In this document: one piece after another, positions 36,664 through 45,608 of the stretch | How the letters are laid out: each line of letters starts with the position of its first letter | Position numbering within the stretch: position 1 is the first letter of the stretch | NCBI RefSeq assembly: GCF_001311195.1 | Contig: NZ_BBAJ01000011.1 | Span: 1-45,619 of the forward strand | Origin: Lacticaseibacillus camelliae DSM 22697 = JCM 13995 | GTDB lineage: Bacteria; Bacillota; Bacilli; Lactobacillales; Lactobacillaceae | DNA length: 45,619 nt | Direction of reading: 5' to 3' | Translations under genes and position numbers: made by a program | The notes under the pieces: model-generated | The model's input: only the letters and a program-made list of their open reading frames with translations | Told to the model about the DNA's origin: nothing | Database searches by the model: none

Positions 36664-38763
36664 TCACTCAAGCGTGGCCAGAGCCGCGGCGTTTTCAGTA
36701 TAGTTCACACTTTGTGATAACCGCTGCGCCATGGCCACCGTGATGTACCCCTGTTCCAGCAGATCATGGATGGCCGCCCGTTCAGCGGCCAAGGCCAAAG
36801 TGCGCAGCCGGGCCATTTCCTGCTCGTACTGCAGCGACTTTTGCTTGGCCGATGCCTTGGCGGTGGCGATGCGGTTGCGGTACTGAACGATCAAGGCGTA
36901 AATCACCTGACGATTGAACTGGCGGGCCCGGTGCTCGGGCTGTCGCAAGTACTCGCTCAGTGCCTTCAGGCCGCCCTTGGCGATTGCTTTTTCAACGGCC
37001 AAGCGCTCGCCATTAAGCGTCCGGCCGAACCGTTCGGCCGCGACCTTATGCCACCAATGCGGGATCGCCGCCTTCGCCCGGTCCACAATGTCTGACAGGT
37101 TCAGGTGCCCATGATTCTGGGCCATGGCCGTCAGCGACCGCTCCCGCGTGTGCAGGCGCCGCTTGGTTTTCTGGTAAAGCGGCTCACTGACTTGATTTGC
37201 TTCAAACAGCTGCTCCAGGGCGGCGAGTTCACCAGCCACCCCGACTGCCCGCAGAGCGATCTCATCCTGAATAAACGGCGGCAAGTCATCGCTGTCATCT
37301 TCTTGAAGCTCCAGGCGCCGCAATAAATGCTGGTACTCGTCGATCAGTCAAGGACTGGCTTTTGATTTGTTTCCCGGCGCTCGCTTTCCAGCTTGCGCAC
37401 GGCGCTCTGGTACAGCACACGCTGCGCCTGCGCGTGGGTCATTAGGCGCACATCGGCCGGCTGGGCCGCGTCCTCCACATCGCCGGCATCCTCAACGGCA
37501 GAGCCCCGCAACCGCAGCGGCGCGCGATTTTTGGTCATCACCGGCAAGACCCATGTGGCCACGATCATCGATAAAACAATGTACCCGGCCGCGATGAATA
37601 GCATCAGCGAACGCTCTGGAAATGGCGCCCCTGAAGGAAGAAGCACCGGCACCGCCAGCACCCCGACCAGCGAAATGGCCCCGCGCACGCCGGCAATGCC
37701 GTTCAGCAGCGCCAGGTAGACGCTGGGTCGGTCTGCGTTGCTGATGCCAGGCCGTAACCCACATGTAGCCGTACGTCCAGCCCACCCGGATCGCCAGCAT
37801 CACCAGGTAAACCAGCACCACGTCCAGCAGGGCCTGCCACGTCGACACCGCGCGGCTTTCAATGGTTGCGTGCATGGCCACCGGCAGCTCGAGACCCAGC
37901 AGAATGAAGATCAGGCCGTTGAGGACGTACACGACGATGTCCCAGGTTTTTTCCGTCACGATGCGCAGCTCTGGCAATGCCGAAATGAAGCGGTTGCCGC
38001 TGGCGTTGGTGAGCAGTCCGGCCACCACGACCGCGATGACGCCGGATGCGCCGATGACGTCATCGACCAGCAGATAGATCAAAAACGGCGTGATCAGCTG
38101 CAACACGGCGTGCAGGATCGTATCGTTGATGCCCTGTTGAAGCAGCCACAGCCGCACCAGGTTGATGATGCCCATCAGCAGTGCACCGGCCAGTGCACCC
38201 ACCACGGCGATGTAGAAAAAGTCGCCAATGGCTTGCGTCCAGATAAACGTCCCGGTCATCACCGCAGCGATTCCGTACTTAAACCCAATCAGGCCGCTGG
38301 CATCGTTGATCAGGCTTTCCCCGGCAATCAGATGCATCAACCCTGCAGGCAGGTGCACCCGACTGGCCAGCGACTGAACGGCGATCGGGTCCGTCGGCGC
38401 CAGGATGGCGGCCAGGGCAAAGCTGGCCGCCAGCGGCATCGCGGGCACCAACCAGTGCAGGAAGAACCCGCCGAGAAAAGTGATGATAAACACCAGAAAA
38501 ATGGCATTGCCACAATCGCGCCGCGCAGCTGCCACAGCTCACGTTTGGGAAAACGGCGACCGTCATTATACAAAAGCGGGGCCGTGAACAGCAGCATGAA
38601 CCAGTCCGTCTGCATGTCGAGGCTCAGCTTGAAAAAAAAGGGCCGCCCCCAGCCCCAGCGCGACCTGAATCAAGGAAACTGGCACCACGACCAAGTAATG
38701 ACTGATGACGTTAGAGACAATCACCAAAGAGATGAGCAGCAAGACCGCTTCAACCAACTGCAC
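36664..38763 (-). CDS. Na+/H+ antiporter, CPA1/NhaP type, four frameshifts
   Basis: Monovalent cation:proton antiporter of the CPA1 family. It has about 12 helices, with the ion-site region ILAPTDPIAV and ESLINDASGL and the helices after it, then a long soluble C-terminal domain (about 230 residues, helical, charged), as in NhaK/NhaP-type exchangers. I choose GTG 38763, since GGAGG is eight bases upstream and too close to the GTG at 38772. Breaks: T8 run (38632-38639, one base too many), near 38530, near 37742 and near 37350. Restored length is 699 aa. It follows murB by 29 bases and ends before a terminator. Confidence 0.85.
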
Positions 38764-38792
38764 GCCGCTCACCTCCCTTCTTCAAATTGGCA

Positions 38793-39689
38793 TTACAACG
38801 CTTGTTCAGTCCCGATGATGCGCACCTCGGGTTCAAGCTGGACGCCAAATTTCGCCAGCACATTTTTTTGCACATAACGGATCATCGCCATGTAGTCCGT
38901 GGCCGTGGCGTGATTGATATTCACAATGAACCCGGCGTGCTTCATTGAGATTTGGGCGCCGCCGATTTTATGGCCCTGCAGGTCGGCCTGCTGGATCATC
39001 GGCCCGACGTAATGCCCGACTGGGCGCTTGAAAACGGAACCGCAGGACGGATACTCCAGCGGCTGCTTGCTTGCCCGCCGCGCGTTCAGCTTGTCCATCC
39101 GGGCCCGAATGTCAGGCTTAGGCGCCGGCGTTAACTGAAAGGTTGCCTGCAGGACCACGTCACCGGTGTCTTGCACGATGCTGTGGCGATAGCTGAACGC
39201 CATGCCGGCGTTGTCGTAGCGTTTCAGCTCACCCGCCTGGGTCAGCACCGTTGCCGCCACCAGGATGTCCTTGATCTCACCGCCATACGCCCCGGCATTC
39301 ATGTAAACGGCGCCCCCGATACTACCCGGGATGCCGCAAGCAAACTCAAAGTCCGACAGGCCGGCGCGGTACGCCGCTTCCGTGGTATCGATCAGCCGGG
39401 CGCCGGCTTGGGCAGTCACTTGGTCGCCATCCACGGTGATTTTGGCCATTGCCGTCAGGATCAGGGTCAACCCCCGAATGCCGCCGTCGCGCACGATCAG
39501 ATTCGAGGCGTTGCCAATCACCGTGACTGGCAGGTGCTGGCGGCTCGCGTACTGCAGCAGCGCTTCGACTTCCTCGACCGAGCGGGGAAAGGCCAGCTGA
39601 TCGGCCGGCCCGCCGGTGCGGGTAAAGGTGTACTTACTCAGTGGTTCATTTTTTAAGATGGTTATGCCATCGATTACGGCTGCAGTCAT
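38793..39689 (-). CDS. murB: UDP-N-acetylenolpyruvoylglucosamine reductase
   Basis: FAD enzyme that makes UDP-MurNAc from UDP-GlcNAc-enolpyruvate with NADPH, part of peptidoglycan synthesis. The 298-aa protein is intact. FAD loop VIGNASNLIVRDGGIRG, GIPGSIGGAVYMNAGAYGGEI, the Arg motif FSYRHS, the proton donor Ser in PSCGSVFKRP and the Glu in LEPEVRIIG are all present (type I/II MurB hallmarks). GGAGG is six bases before the ATG. It is in one unit with the antiporter downstream. In related lactobacilli murB is often near potABCD and cdaA, as here at about 6 and 20 kb. Confidence 0.95.
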   Translation of the reverse strand: MTAAVIDGITILKNEPLSKYTFTRTGGPADQLAFPRSVEEVEALLQYASRQHLPVTVIGNASNLIVRDGGIRGLTLILTAMAKITVDGDQVTAQAGARLIDTTEAAYRAGLSDFEFACGIPGSIGGAVYMNAGAYGGEIKDILVAATVLTQAGELKRYDNAGMAFSYRHSIVQDTGDVVLQATFQLTPAPKPDIRARMDKLNARRASKQPLEYPSCGSVFKRPVGHYVGPMIQQADLQGHKIGGAQISMKHAGFIVNINHATATDYMAMIRYVQKNVLAKFGVQLEPEVRIIGTEQAL

Positions 39690-39751
39690 GATCTGCCTCC
39701 CAGAATTAAATTACCGGTTAATTTTAACATAAATCAGCCTTCGTCAGCCGT

Positions 39752-39780
39752 TTGAGACCCGCCCCGTTTTCTTATATACT
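39752..39780 (+). promoter_or_regulatory. Promoter of xth and the exonuclease
   Basis: TTGAGA (39752-39757) and TATACT (39775-39780) with exactly 17 bases between, 27 bases before the xth start. Confidence 0.75.
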
Positions 39781-39806
39781 GAAGGCATTACGAACGGAGG
39801 CAGTAC

Positions 39807-40565
39807 ATGATGAAATTGATTTCATGGAACGTCAACGGCTTGCGGGCCGTCTTAAAGCACGATTTTATGACGACATTCAACGCCTTGGACGCGGACTGGT
39901 TCTGCATCCAGGAAACCAAAATGCAGGCCGGTCAAGCCACTCTCGACCTGCCAGGCTACCACCAGTATTTCAACTATGCCGAGCGCAAGGGATACTCCGG
40001 CACGGCCATTTTCACCAAACATGAACCGCTCAATGTCACCTACGGCATCGGGGTCCCGGAATTCGATGATGAGGGCCGCGTGATCACACTGGAGTACCCG
40101 AAATTCTACCTCATGACGGTGTACACCCCGAATTCCGGCAGCGAGCTGAAGCGGTTGGACTACCGGCAGGGCTGGGACAAGGCGTTTCTCGCCTACACCC
40201 AGACGCTGGCGGCGAAAAAGCCGCTGGTTTACTGCGGGGATCTGAACGTGGCACACCACGAAATCGATTTGAAAAACCCGACCTCTAATCACCACAATGC
40301 CGGTTTCACCGACGAGGAGCGCGCGGACTTCACCGCCCAGCTCGAAGCCGGCTTCACCGATTCTTTCCGCCACTTCTACCTTGACGTCGCCGACGCCTAC
40401 TCGTGGTGGAGCTACCGGTTTAACGCGCGGTCCCGCAACGCCGGCTGGCGCATCGACTATTTTGTCGGCAGCACCGCTTTCGTGCCGTACATGAAAGACG
40501 CAAAGATCCACAACGAAATCATGGGCTCAGACCACTGCCCGGTCGAGCTGCAAACCGCTGACTGA
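39807..40565 (+). CDS. xth: Exodeoxyribonuclease III (AP endonuclease)
   Basis: ExoIII/AP endonuclease of the EEP family, 252 aa, intact. It has the motif order SWNVNGLRA, QETKMQAG, VYTPNSG, CGDLNVAH, WRIDYF and GSDHCPV, all catalytic or Mg-binding in the ExoIII fold. It repairs abasic sites and 3' blocking groups. GGAGG is six bases before ATG 39807. It is followed 12 bases later by a DnaQ-like exonuclease, so the two repair nucleases form one operon. Confidence 0.95.
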   Translation: MMKLISWNVNGLRAVLKHDFMTTFNALDADWFCIQETKMQAGQATLDLPGYHQYFNYAERKGYSGTAIFTKHEPLNVTYGIGVPEFDDEGRVITLEYPKFYLMTVYTPNSGSELKRLDYRQGWDKAFLAYTQTLAAKKPLVYCGDLNVAHHEIDLKNPTSNHHNAGFTDEERADFTAQLEAGFTDSFRHFYLDVADAYSWWSYRFNARSRNAGWRIDYFVGSTAFVPYMKDAKIHNEIMGSDHCPVELQTAD

Positions 40566-40577
40566 TAGGAGACTGAC

Positions 40578-41114
40578 ATGGACTTCATTGCAATGGACTT
40601 TGAAACGGCCAACCGGCAGCGCGCGAGTGCGTGCTCCTTGGCCTTGGTCGTGGTGCGGGGAAACCGGGTCGTCGATTCATTCTACACGCTGATCGATCCG
40701 GAAGGCCCATTCGAGCCGCAAAACGTCCGCATTCACGGCATCACGGCCGCCCAGGTGATTGGCCAGCCCACGTTTCCGGCGGTGTGGCCGCACATCCAAA
40801 GCTTTTTCACCCCGGATCAACTGGTCACCGCGCACAACTCGCCGTTCGATGTGTCTGTGCTGCGGCGCACGCTTGAGCGCTACGACATTCAGGTGCCCCA
40901 CTACCAGGTGATCGACACCGCCAGGACCGCGAAAAAGCTGATGCCTGAACTGCCCAACCACCGGCTGGATACCGTCAGCGCGGCGCTGCACATTCCGCTG
41001 GCGCATCATCACAATGCCTTGCAGGACAGTTACGCGTGCGCGCGGATTTTGATCGCCCAGGCCCAGCGCTTCGGGCAGGCGGCCTTGGCGCCGATGCTGA
41101 AAATGACCGCTTAA
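40578..41114 (+). CDS. DnaQ-like 3'-5' exonuclease
   Basis: DEDDh-family exonuclease, 178 aa, intact. ExoI motif FIAMDFETAN, ExoII HNSPFDVSVL and ExoIII HHHNALQDSYACARI with the catalytic His-Asp pair. TAGGAG precedes the ATG. This stand-alone domain is like the epsilon subunit of DNA polymerase III or small DnaQ proteins. It is co-transcribed with xth and ends in front of a terminator. Confidence 0.9.
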   Translation: MDFIAMDFETANRQRASACSLALVVVRGNRVVDSFYTLIDPEGPFEPQNVRIHGITAAQVIGQPTFPAVWPHIQSFFTPDQLVTAHNSPFDVSVLRRTLERYDIQVPHYQVIDTARTAKKLMPELPNHRLDTVSAALHIPLAHHHNALQDSYACARILIAQAQRFGQAALAPMLKMTA

Positions 41115-41118
41115 CGCA

Positions 41119-41162
41119 AAAATCATCTCGCGATGACCAACCGGCCATGCGGATGATTTTTT
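41119..41162. terminator. Terminator between the exonuclease and tsaE
   Basis: AAAAATCATC pairs with GATGATTTTT; further pairs lie inside the loop. It serves convergent genes. Confidence 0.75.
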
Positions 41163-41171
41163 GTGCCTCGC

Positions 41172-41627
41172 TTACTGAATGGGCAACGCCTCAAGCAACG
41201 CCTTTGCGCGTGAGCCTTCAGCCTCGAAGGTCAGCGTGCGTTTGTTATCGTCAAAGTCATCCTTAATGAAATGAATCAGGAGATAACTCTCGGGCATGGC
41301 CTCGCCGAGGTAATCCGGCCACTCGACCACTGACACGCCATCGCCTTCAAAATATTCCTCCAGCCCCAGGTCACCGGCCCCGCCGCCTTCAAGCCGATAC
41401 AGGTCCATGTGGTAAAGCGGCAGGCGACCGGCCGGATACTCCCGGATCAGGGTGAAGGTGGGACTTTTGATATAATCGGTGATTCCCAGCCCGCGCGCTA
41501 AGCCCTTGGTGAAGCTGGTTTTACCCGCCCCAAGGTCACCGTCAAGCAGCAGGACATCGCCACCCACCAAGTGCGGTGCCACGCTTTCGGCAAAGCCCTG
41601 CAGTGCTGTTTCATTGTCGAATTCCAT
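41172..41627 (-). CDS. tsaE: tRNA threonylcarbamoyladenosine biosynthesis ATPase TsaE
   Basis: Small P-loop ATPase that works with TsaB-TsaD to make t6A37 in ANN-decoding tRNAs. Walker A GDLGAGKTSFTKGLARGLG is preceded by LLLDGDL; the conserved SPTFTLIREY, HMDLYRL and VVEWPDYL segments follow. The start is ATG 41627 (MEFDNETA) with GGAGG upstream. About 151 aa, intact. An intrinsic terminator lies just upstream of its ribosome-binding site, behind pta. Confidence 0.93.
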   Translation of the reverse strand: MEFDNETALQGFAESVAPHLVGGDVLLLDGDLGAGKTSFTKGLARGLGITDYIKSPTFTLIREYPAGRLPLYHMDLYRLEGGGAGDLGLEEYFEGDGVSVVEWPDYLGEAMPESYLLIHFIKDDFDDNKRTLTFEAEGSRAKALLEALPIQ

Positions 41628-41643
41628 CAATGCGCCTCCAGAC

Positions 41644-41671
41644 AAAAGCGCCGGGCAATTGCACCGGCGCT
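41644..41671 (-). terminator. Terminator between pta and tsaE
   Basis: AGCGCCGG pairs with CCGGCGCT and TTTT follows on the minus strand. It ends only about five bases before the tsaE ribosome-binding site, so tsaE would need readthrough or another promoter. Confidence 0.7.
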
Positions 41672-41708
41672 CATTTGACGGTTCAAAACCATCCTCAGTT
41701 TAACATAA

Positions 41709-42686
41709 CTAGTCGATCAGATTCTGAGCGGCGGTGATCAACGCCACTTTGTACACATCCTCTTCATTGGCCCCACGTGACAGATCGGATACCGGTTTGT
41801 TCAGCCCCTGCAGGATCGGCCCGATCGCTTCGAAGTTGCCGAGCCGCTGGGCGATCTTGTAGCCGATATTGCCTGACTGCAGATCCGGGAAAATAAAGAC
41901 ATTGGCATTCCCGGCAACCTTGGAATCCGGCGCCTTCAGCTTAGCCACGGTTGGCACAAAGGCCGCGTCGAACTGCAACTCGCCGTCCAGCGCCAGGTCC
42001 GGGGCCTGTTGATGCGCCAGAGCAGTCGCTTCAACCACTTTATCCACCTGTGGCGCCTTGGCTGACCCTTTCGTCGAAAAGCTCAGCATGGCCACTTTGG
42101 GGTCAATGTCGAACAACTTCGCGGTTTTGGCAGACTCGATAGCGATTTCCGCCAGGGTCTGGGCATCCGGATCAATGTTGATGGCGTTATCGGCAAACAG
42201 GTAGCGCTCGTCACGCCCGCGCTGCATGATGAAGGCACCAGAGGTCCGCGACACGCCTGGCCGCGTCTTGATAATCTGCAGCGCCGGCCGCACTGTGTCG
42301 GCAGTCGAGTGGACGGCACCGGAAACCATGCCATCCGCTTTGCCCATGTACACCAGCATAGTACCGAAGTAGTTCGGATCTTTGACCATGGCCTCCGCCT
42401 GGTCTTCAGTCGCTTTGCCATTCCGCCGGTCAAAAAAAGGCCTTCGCCATTTCCGGCAGAATCGGGTCGGTTTGCGGATCCCGGATGGTCAGCTTGCCCA
42501 GCGTGAAGCCTTTGTCTTTGGCCACCGCTTCGACTTCACTCTGCTTGCCAAGGACGATGGCTGGATCAGCCCTTCCGAAGCGAGTCTGACTGCTGCCCCA
42601 AGAATGCGGGGGTCAGTGCCTTCGGGAAAAACGATGCTGTAATTCTTGCCGGTGATTTTCTGCTCCAAGCTCTGAATTAAGTCCAA
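41709..42686 (-). CDS. pta: Phosphate acetyltransferase, two frameshifts
   Basis: Makes acetyl phosphate from acetyl-CoA and phosphate; partner of acetate kinase. Family motifs: FPEGTDPRIL near the start, ADGMVSGAVHSTADTVRPALQII and the C-terminal GNANVFIFPDLQSGNIGYKIAQRL. The start is TTG 42686 (MDLIQSL) with GGAGGG six bases upstream. The frame breaks near 42565 (one base short, before IVLGKQSEVEAVAK) and at a T7 run (42432-42438, one base too many, before DRRNGKATEDQAEA). Restored length is 325 aa, normal. It is 35 kb from ackA here. Confidence 0.92.
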
Positions 42687-42736
42687 AATGATCCCTCCAT
42701 TAATTGCTTTGTTAGCGCATACAACGTTCAGGGTCT

Positions 42737-42745
42737 ATCATAGCA
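42737..42745 (-). promoter_or_regulatory. Extended -10 promoter of pta
   Basis: TGCTATGAT on the minus strand, an extended -10 about 50 bases before the pta TTG. The -35 is weak. Confidence 0.45.
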
Positions 42746-42772
42746 ATTATTCAGGCAAACCGCACTGAAAAT

Positions 42773-43457
42773 TTACGCCTCAGGCTGGGCGGGCAACTGC
42801 CAGTTGATCGGGGTTTCGCCCATCTTGGCGAGCAGCGCGTTGGTCCGCGAAAACGGCCGGCTGCCGAAAAAAACCACGGTACGCGGACAACGGGCTCGGG
42901 TGAGGGGATTCAACCACCGCATTTTTGCCCAGATCGATCAGCTGCTTTTTGGCCCGGGCGGAGCTTCCCCAGAGAATGAAGACGACCCCGCCACGGTCGG
43001 ACAAGGCGGCAATTGCGGCATCAGTCAGCGTTTCCCAGCCCTGGCCGCGGTGCGAGTTGGCCTGGCCCGCGCGCACCGTCAGCACGGCGTTGAGCAGCAG
43101 GACGCCCTGCTGCGCCCAGCTCTTCAGATACCCGTGACTGACCGGTGGATAGCCCAGGTCATCCTGGAGTTCCTTATAAATATTCTGCAGTGAGGGCGGC
43201 AGCGGGACCCCTGGCGCCACGGCAAAGCTGGCCCCGACCGCCTGGTTCGGGCCATGATACGGGTCCTGACCGAAAATGACGACTTTGACCTGGTCAAATG
43301 GCGTCCATTCGAACGCCTGGAAAATGTGATGCATCTCCGGGTAGACGGTCTGCGTTTGGTACTCTTGTTTGAGAAACTGGTGCAGCCGGGCGTACTCCGG
43401 GCCTGCGAACACCGGGGCCAGCACGGTCTGCCAGTCATTATGAATCAGTGTTTTCAT
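42773..43457 (-). CDS. ung: Uracil-DNA glycosylase, one frameshift near the C-terminus
   Basis: Removes uracil from DNA (family 1 UDG). Water-activating loop [13 protein letters not shown], then [32 protein letters not shown] and the leucine-loop motif HPSPLSA. The start is ATG 43457 with GGAGG six bases upstream. The frame breaks at a T7 run (minus strand, near 42868-42874); T6 restores [19 protein letters not shown], the conserved end, and a stop at 42773 (227 aa). As written the C-terminus is replaced by an unrelated tail. Confidence 0.93.
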
Positions 43458-43512
43458 CACTAACCTCCAAGTCTAGTGTACTCAAGCCTGGCCCGCTTTG
43501 CATCCGCTTTTA

Positions 43513-43521
43513 TGGTAAAAT
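43513..43521 (+). promoter_or_regulatory. Extended -10 promoter of the HAD phosphatase
   Basis: TGGTAAAAT, an extended -10 about 23 bases before the start codon; no good -35 seen. Confidence 0.4.
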
Positions 43522-43543
43522 TGCGATGATTGGAGGTTTTGCC

Positions 43544-44446
43544 ATGATCAAACTGATCGCGTCCGACCTAGACGGTACACTGCTCAATGCCGACTCTGAA
43601 GTTTCTCCGGCCAACGCCCAGGCGATCCGGGATGCGCAGGCTGCCGGCATTGAATTTATCGTGGCCACTGGGCGCAACTTGCCACAGGCCCAGCCGCGGC
43701 TTTCACGTCACGGGCTCAAACCGGCGTTCATCACGATCAACGGGGCCTTGGTTTACAACGAGGCTGGGCAGGTCAAGGTCCATGTGCCCCTTGCGCACGA
43801 CCTGCTGCTTGCCGTGCTTGATCAGATCGACCGGGCCGGCTTCTACTGCGAGCTCGTGGTTCCAGACGGCGTCGTTTCGAATTCATACGAGCATCGCCTG
43901 GCCGACATGAAGCACGCCCTGCGCCATTACCATGCTGACTGGTCAGAAGACCAGCTCACTGAACAGGCCAAGCACCGCATTCAGTACCTGTCCACGCAAT
44001 ATGTTGACGACTATCGGCAATTCATCACGCCAAAGGCCGAGATCCTCAAAGTGGTCGTGTTCGCCGATGGTGGCCAAGCCGCCCTGGCCCCACTCAAGGC
44101 CCAGCTCGAAGCGCAGGGAAGCTTAGCAGTCACGTCCAGCGGCGAAAATAATCTTGAAATCAACGCTCAGGATGCGCAAAAAGGCCCTGCATTGGCTGCC
44201 TACGCCGCCCTTAAACAAATCACAATGGCTGAGGTCATGGCCATCGGGGATAACCTCAACGATGAGTCAATGATCCGCATGGCCAAATACAGTGTGGCCA
44301 TGGCCAACGCCGTCCCCAAAATCAAGCAGCTGGCTTGGCACGTGACTGGAACCAACGTTGAAGACGGGGTGGCCCAGGCCATTCACCGGGCCATCGCCTT
44401 GAATGAACAAGAAAAAGGCGGCGAAGTCAATGCTGTACTACATTGA
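43544..44446 (+). CDS. HAD-superfamily sugar-phosphatase, Cof type
   Basis: Cof/YidA-type HAD hydrolase (class IIB), 300 aa, intact. DxD motif ASDLDGTLLN, second motif VATGRN, third-motif Lys in ILKVVVFADGG and the fourth motif IGDNLNDESMI. GGAGG is seven bases before ATG 43544. These enzymes dephosphorylate sugar phosphates, flavin precursors or related small molecules; the substrate cannot be told from sequence. Its end overlaps the start of the following gene by 17 bases. Confidence 0.92.
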   Translation: MIKLIASDLDGTLLNADSEVSPANAQAIRDAQAAGIEFIVATGRNLPQAQPRLSRHGLKPAFITINGALVYNEAGQVKVHVPLAHDLLLAVLDQIDRAGFYCELVVPDGVVSNSYEHRLADMKHALRHYHADWSEDQLTEQAKHRIQYLSTQYVDDYRQFITPKAEILKVVVFADGGQAALAPLKAQLEAQGSLAVTSSGENNLEINAQDAQKGPALAAYAALKQITMAEVMAIGDNLNDESMIRMAKYSVAMANAVPKIKQLAWHVTGTNVEDGVAQAIHRAIALNEQEKGGEVNAVLH

Positions 44447-44943
44447 TGCCCAGGCGCTCCACGAATCCGGGGTCACCGTGGTCAAGGACGACCAATCACG
44501 CCCGGCGTTCATTCTCAACGGGCGCCACGGCCTGGCCAATGATAGTTTCAACCTGCACACCATCTCCGGCCAAGAACTCGGGAGATCCGCCAGAAAACCA
44601 TGGGGATGTCGCCCCGCTACGACTTGACCTTAGACGGCCAAAAAGCCGGCAGTGTGAAGAAGATGCTCGGGGTCTGGCACGAGTTTGTCTTTGTGACCGA
44701 CCTCAACTGGCTGATTTTTGGGAATCTGCTCGCCAATGAGTACCACATCTATCATGGGGTGAAAACCGTGACCACGATTGCCGCCGTGGGGGCCGCGACC
44801 TCGACCACGTTTAAGATCGACATCCTCGATCCCCGCAATGTCCATGCCGGCCTCTTGGTCGCTGCCGTCCTCGACCGGTGGCGGTTCGTGCACCTGACCA
44901 ACCCCCTGACGCGCGGCAGTCTGGCCTACACTTCGGCACTTAA
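44430..44943 (+). CDS. YxjI/LURP-one-related protein, two frameshifts
   Basis: Begins MLYYIDAQALHESGVTVVKDDQ and shows the LOR/YxjI (tubby-like) pattern: RPAFILNGRHGLANDSFNLHTISGQELGEIRQ, then LTLDGQKAGSVKKMLGVWHEFVFV, LNWLIFGN and AAVLDRW. The family may be a membrane-tethered lipid scaffold, but its role is unknown. The frame breaks near 44583 (one G short: LGEIRQKTMG) and probably at a C5 run near 44910-44915; one more C gives NPPDARQSGLHFGT and a stop at 44943, 171 aa. As written the frame instead runs through the terminator to 45109, which is unlikely. Its start is inside the HAD gene. Confidence 0.7.
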
Positions 44944-45004
44944 GCGAGGCAGCTCTTGGCCGCAAGCCCGGACCGATTCGCAAAATCATTTTAACCATCA
45001 GCAT

Positions 45005-45039
45005 AAAAAAAGGCAGATCCGCTTCGGGTCTGCCTTTTT
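45005..45039. terminator. Bidirectional terminator before the GNAT gene
   Basis: AAAAAGGCAGA (45007-45017) pairs with TCTGCCTTTTT (45029-45039). It lies between the convergent YxjI-like and GNAT genes. Confidence 0.85.
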
Positions 45040-45044
45040 CATGC

Positions 45045-45608
45045 TTAAATCGCTTTTGTCATGTGGTTGTAGCGGTGCGAGCCGATCATCAGCTCGCGCG
45101 TCTTCTTGAAGCCGACCTTGCGATACAGCCGCTCGGCGTTGGGGTTGGTCTGGTCAACGTTCAGGGACAGCAGCGTCACCCCGCGCTTTTTGAGCGGCGC
45201 CACGATGCCGTTCAACAGCGCCGTGCCAACGCCATGATGCTGCGCCGATTCGGCCACGGCCAAGGTATCGATGTACCACTCGCCCGGATCGGTTTCAACA
45301 TCCGGGAACAGTTCGTGGTCAACCGGGAGCCCGACGCTTGGGAGCAGCGGTTTAAACGCGTCATCAATGTGCGCTTCTTGCTCATGCGGATAGCCGACCA
45401 GAATCCCATCCACGCCATTTGCGCCTTCGTGAACCGTGGTCTGCGGGTAGCCGTAGCGGTAGTCAGGCAACAAAAAGGCTTGTCTGAACACCTTATACAA
45501 ATCGGGCTTGCGCATGCGCATCAAAGCGGGTACTTCCATTTCTTCAAAGACCAAATCGATCAGCGGCACAACGGCCGCCGCGTCTTCAGGTTTACTTGGA
45601 CGAATCAT
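45045..45608 (-). CDS. GNAT-family N-acetyltransferase
   Basis: The 187-aa protein starts MIRPSKPEDAAAVVPLIDLVF. The acetyl-CoA binding segment (strand WYIDTLAVAESAQHHGVGTALLNGI) has the Q/R-x-x-G-x-G/A loop as QHHGVGTAL, and NPNAERLYRKVGFKKTREL is the typical C-terminal end. The substrate is unknown. Its ATG at 45608 is at the window edge; the ribosome-binding site lies beyond it. Confidence 0.88.
   Translation of the reverse strand: MIRPSKPEDAAAVVPLIDLVFEEMEVPALMRMRKPDLYKVFRQAFLLPDYRYGYPQTTVHEGANGVDGILVGYPHEQEAHIDDAFKPLLPSVGLPVDHELFPDVETDPGEWYIDTLAVAESAQHHGVGTALLNGIVAPLKKRGVTLLSLNVDQTNPNAERLYRKVGFKKTRELMIGSHRYNHMTKAI

Noticed and set aside
36766-38877. Long plus-strand open frames opposite nhaP and its C-terminal domain
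   Set aside because: They are rich in His, Gln, Arg and Pro, as expected for the antisense of a GC-rich membrane-protein gene, and lack start signals.
44600-45109. Long C-terminal extension of the YxjI-like protein
   Set aside because: The open frame runs through a strong terminator and into the antisense strand of the GNAT gene, so it is almost surely a product of a frame error.
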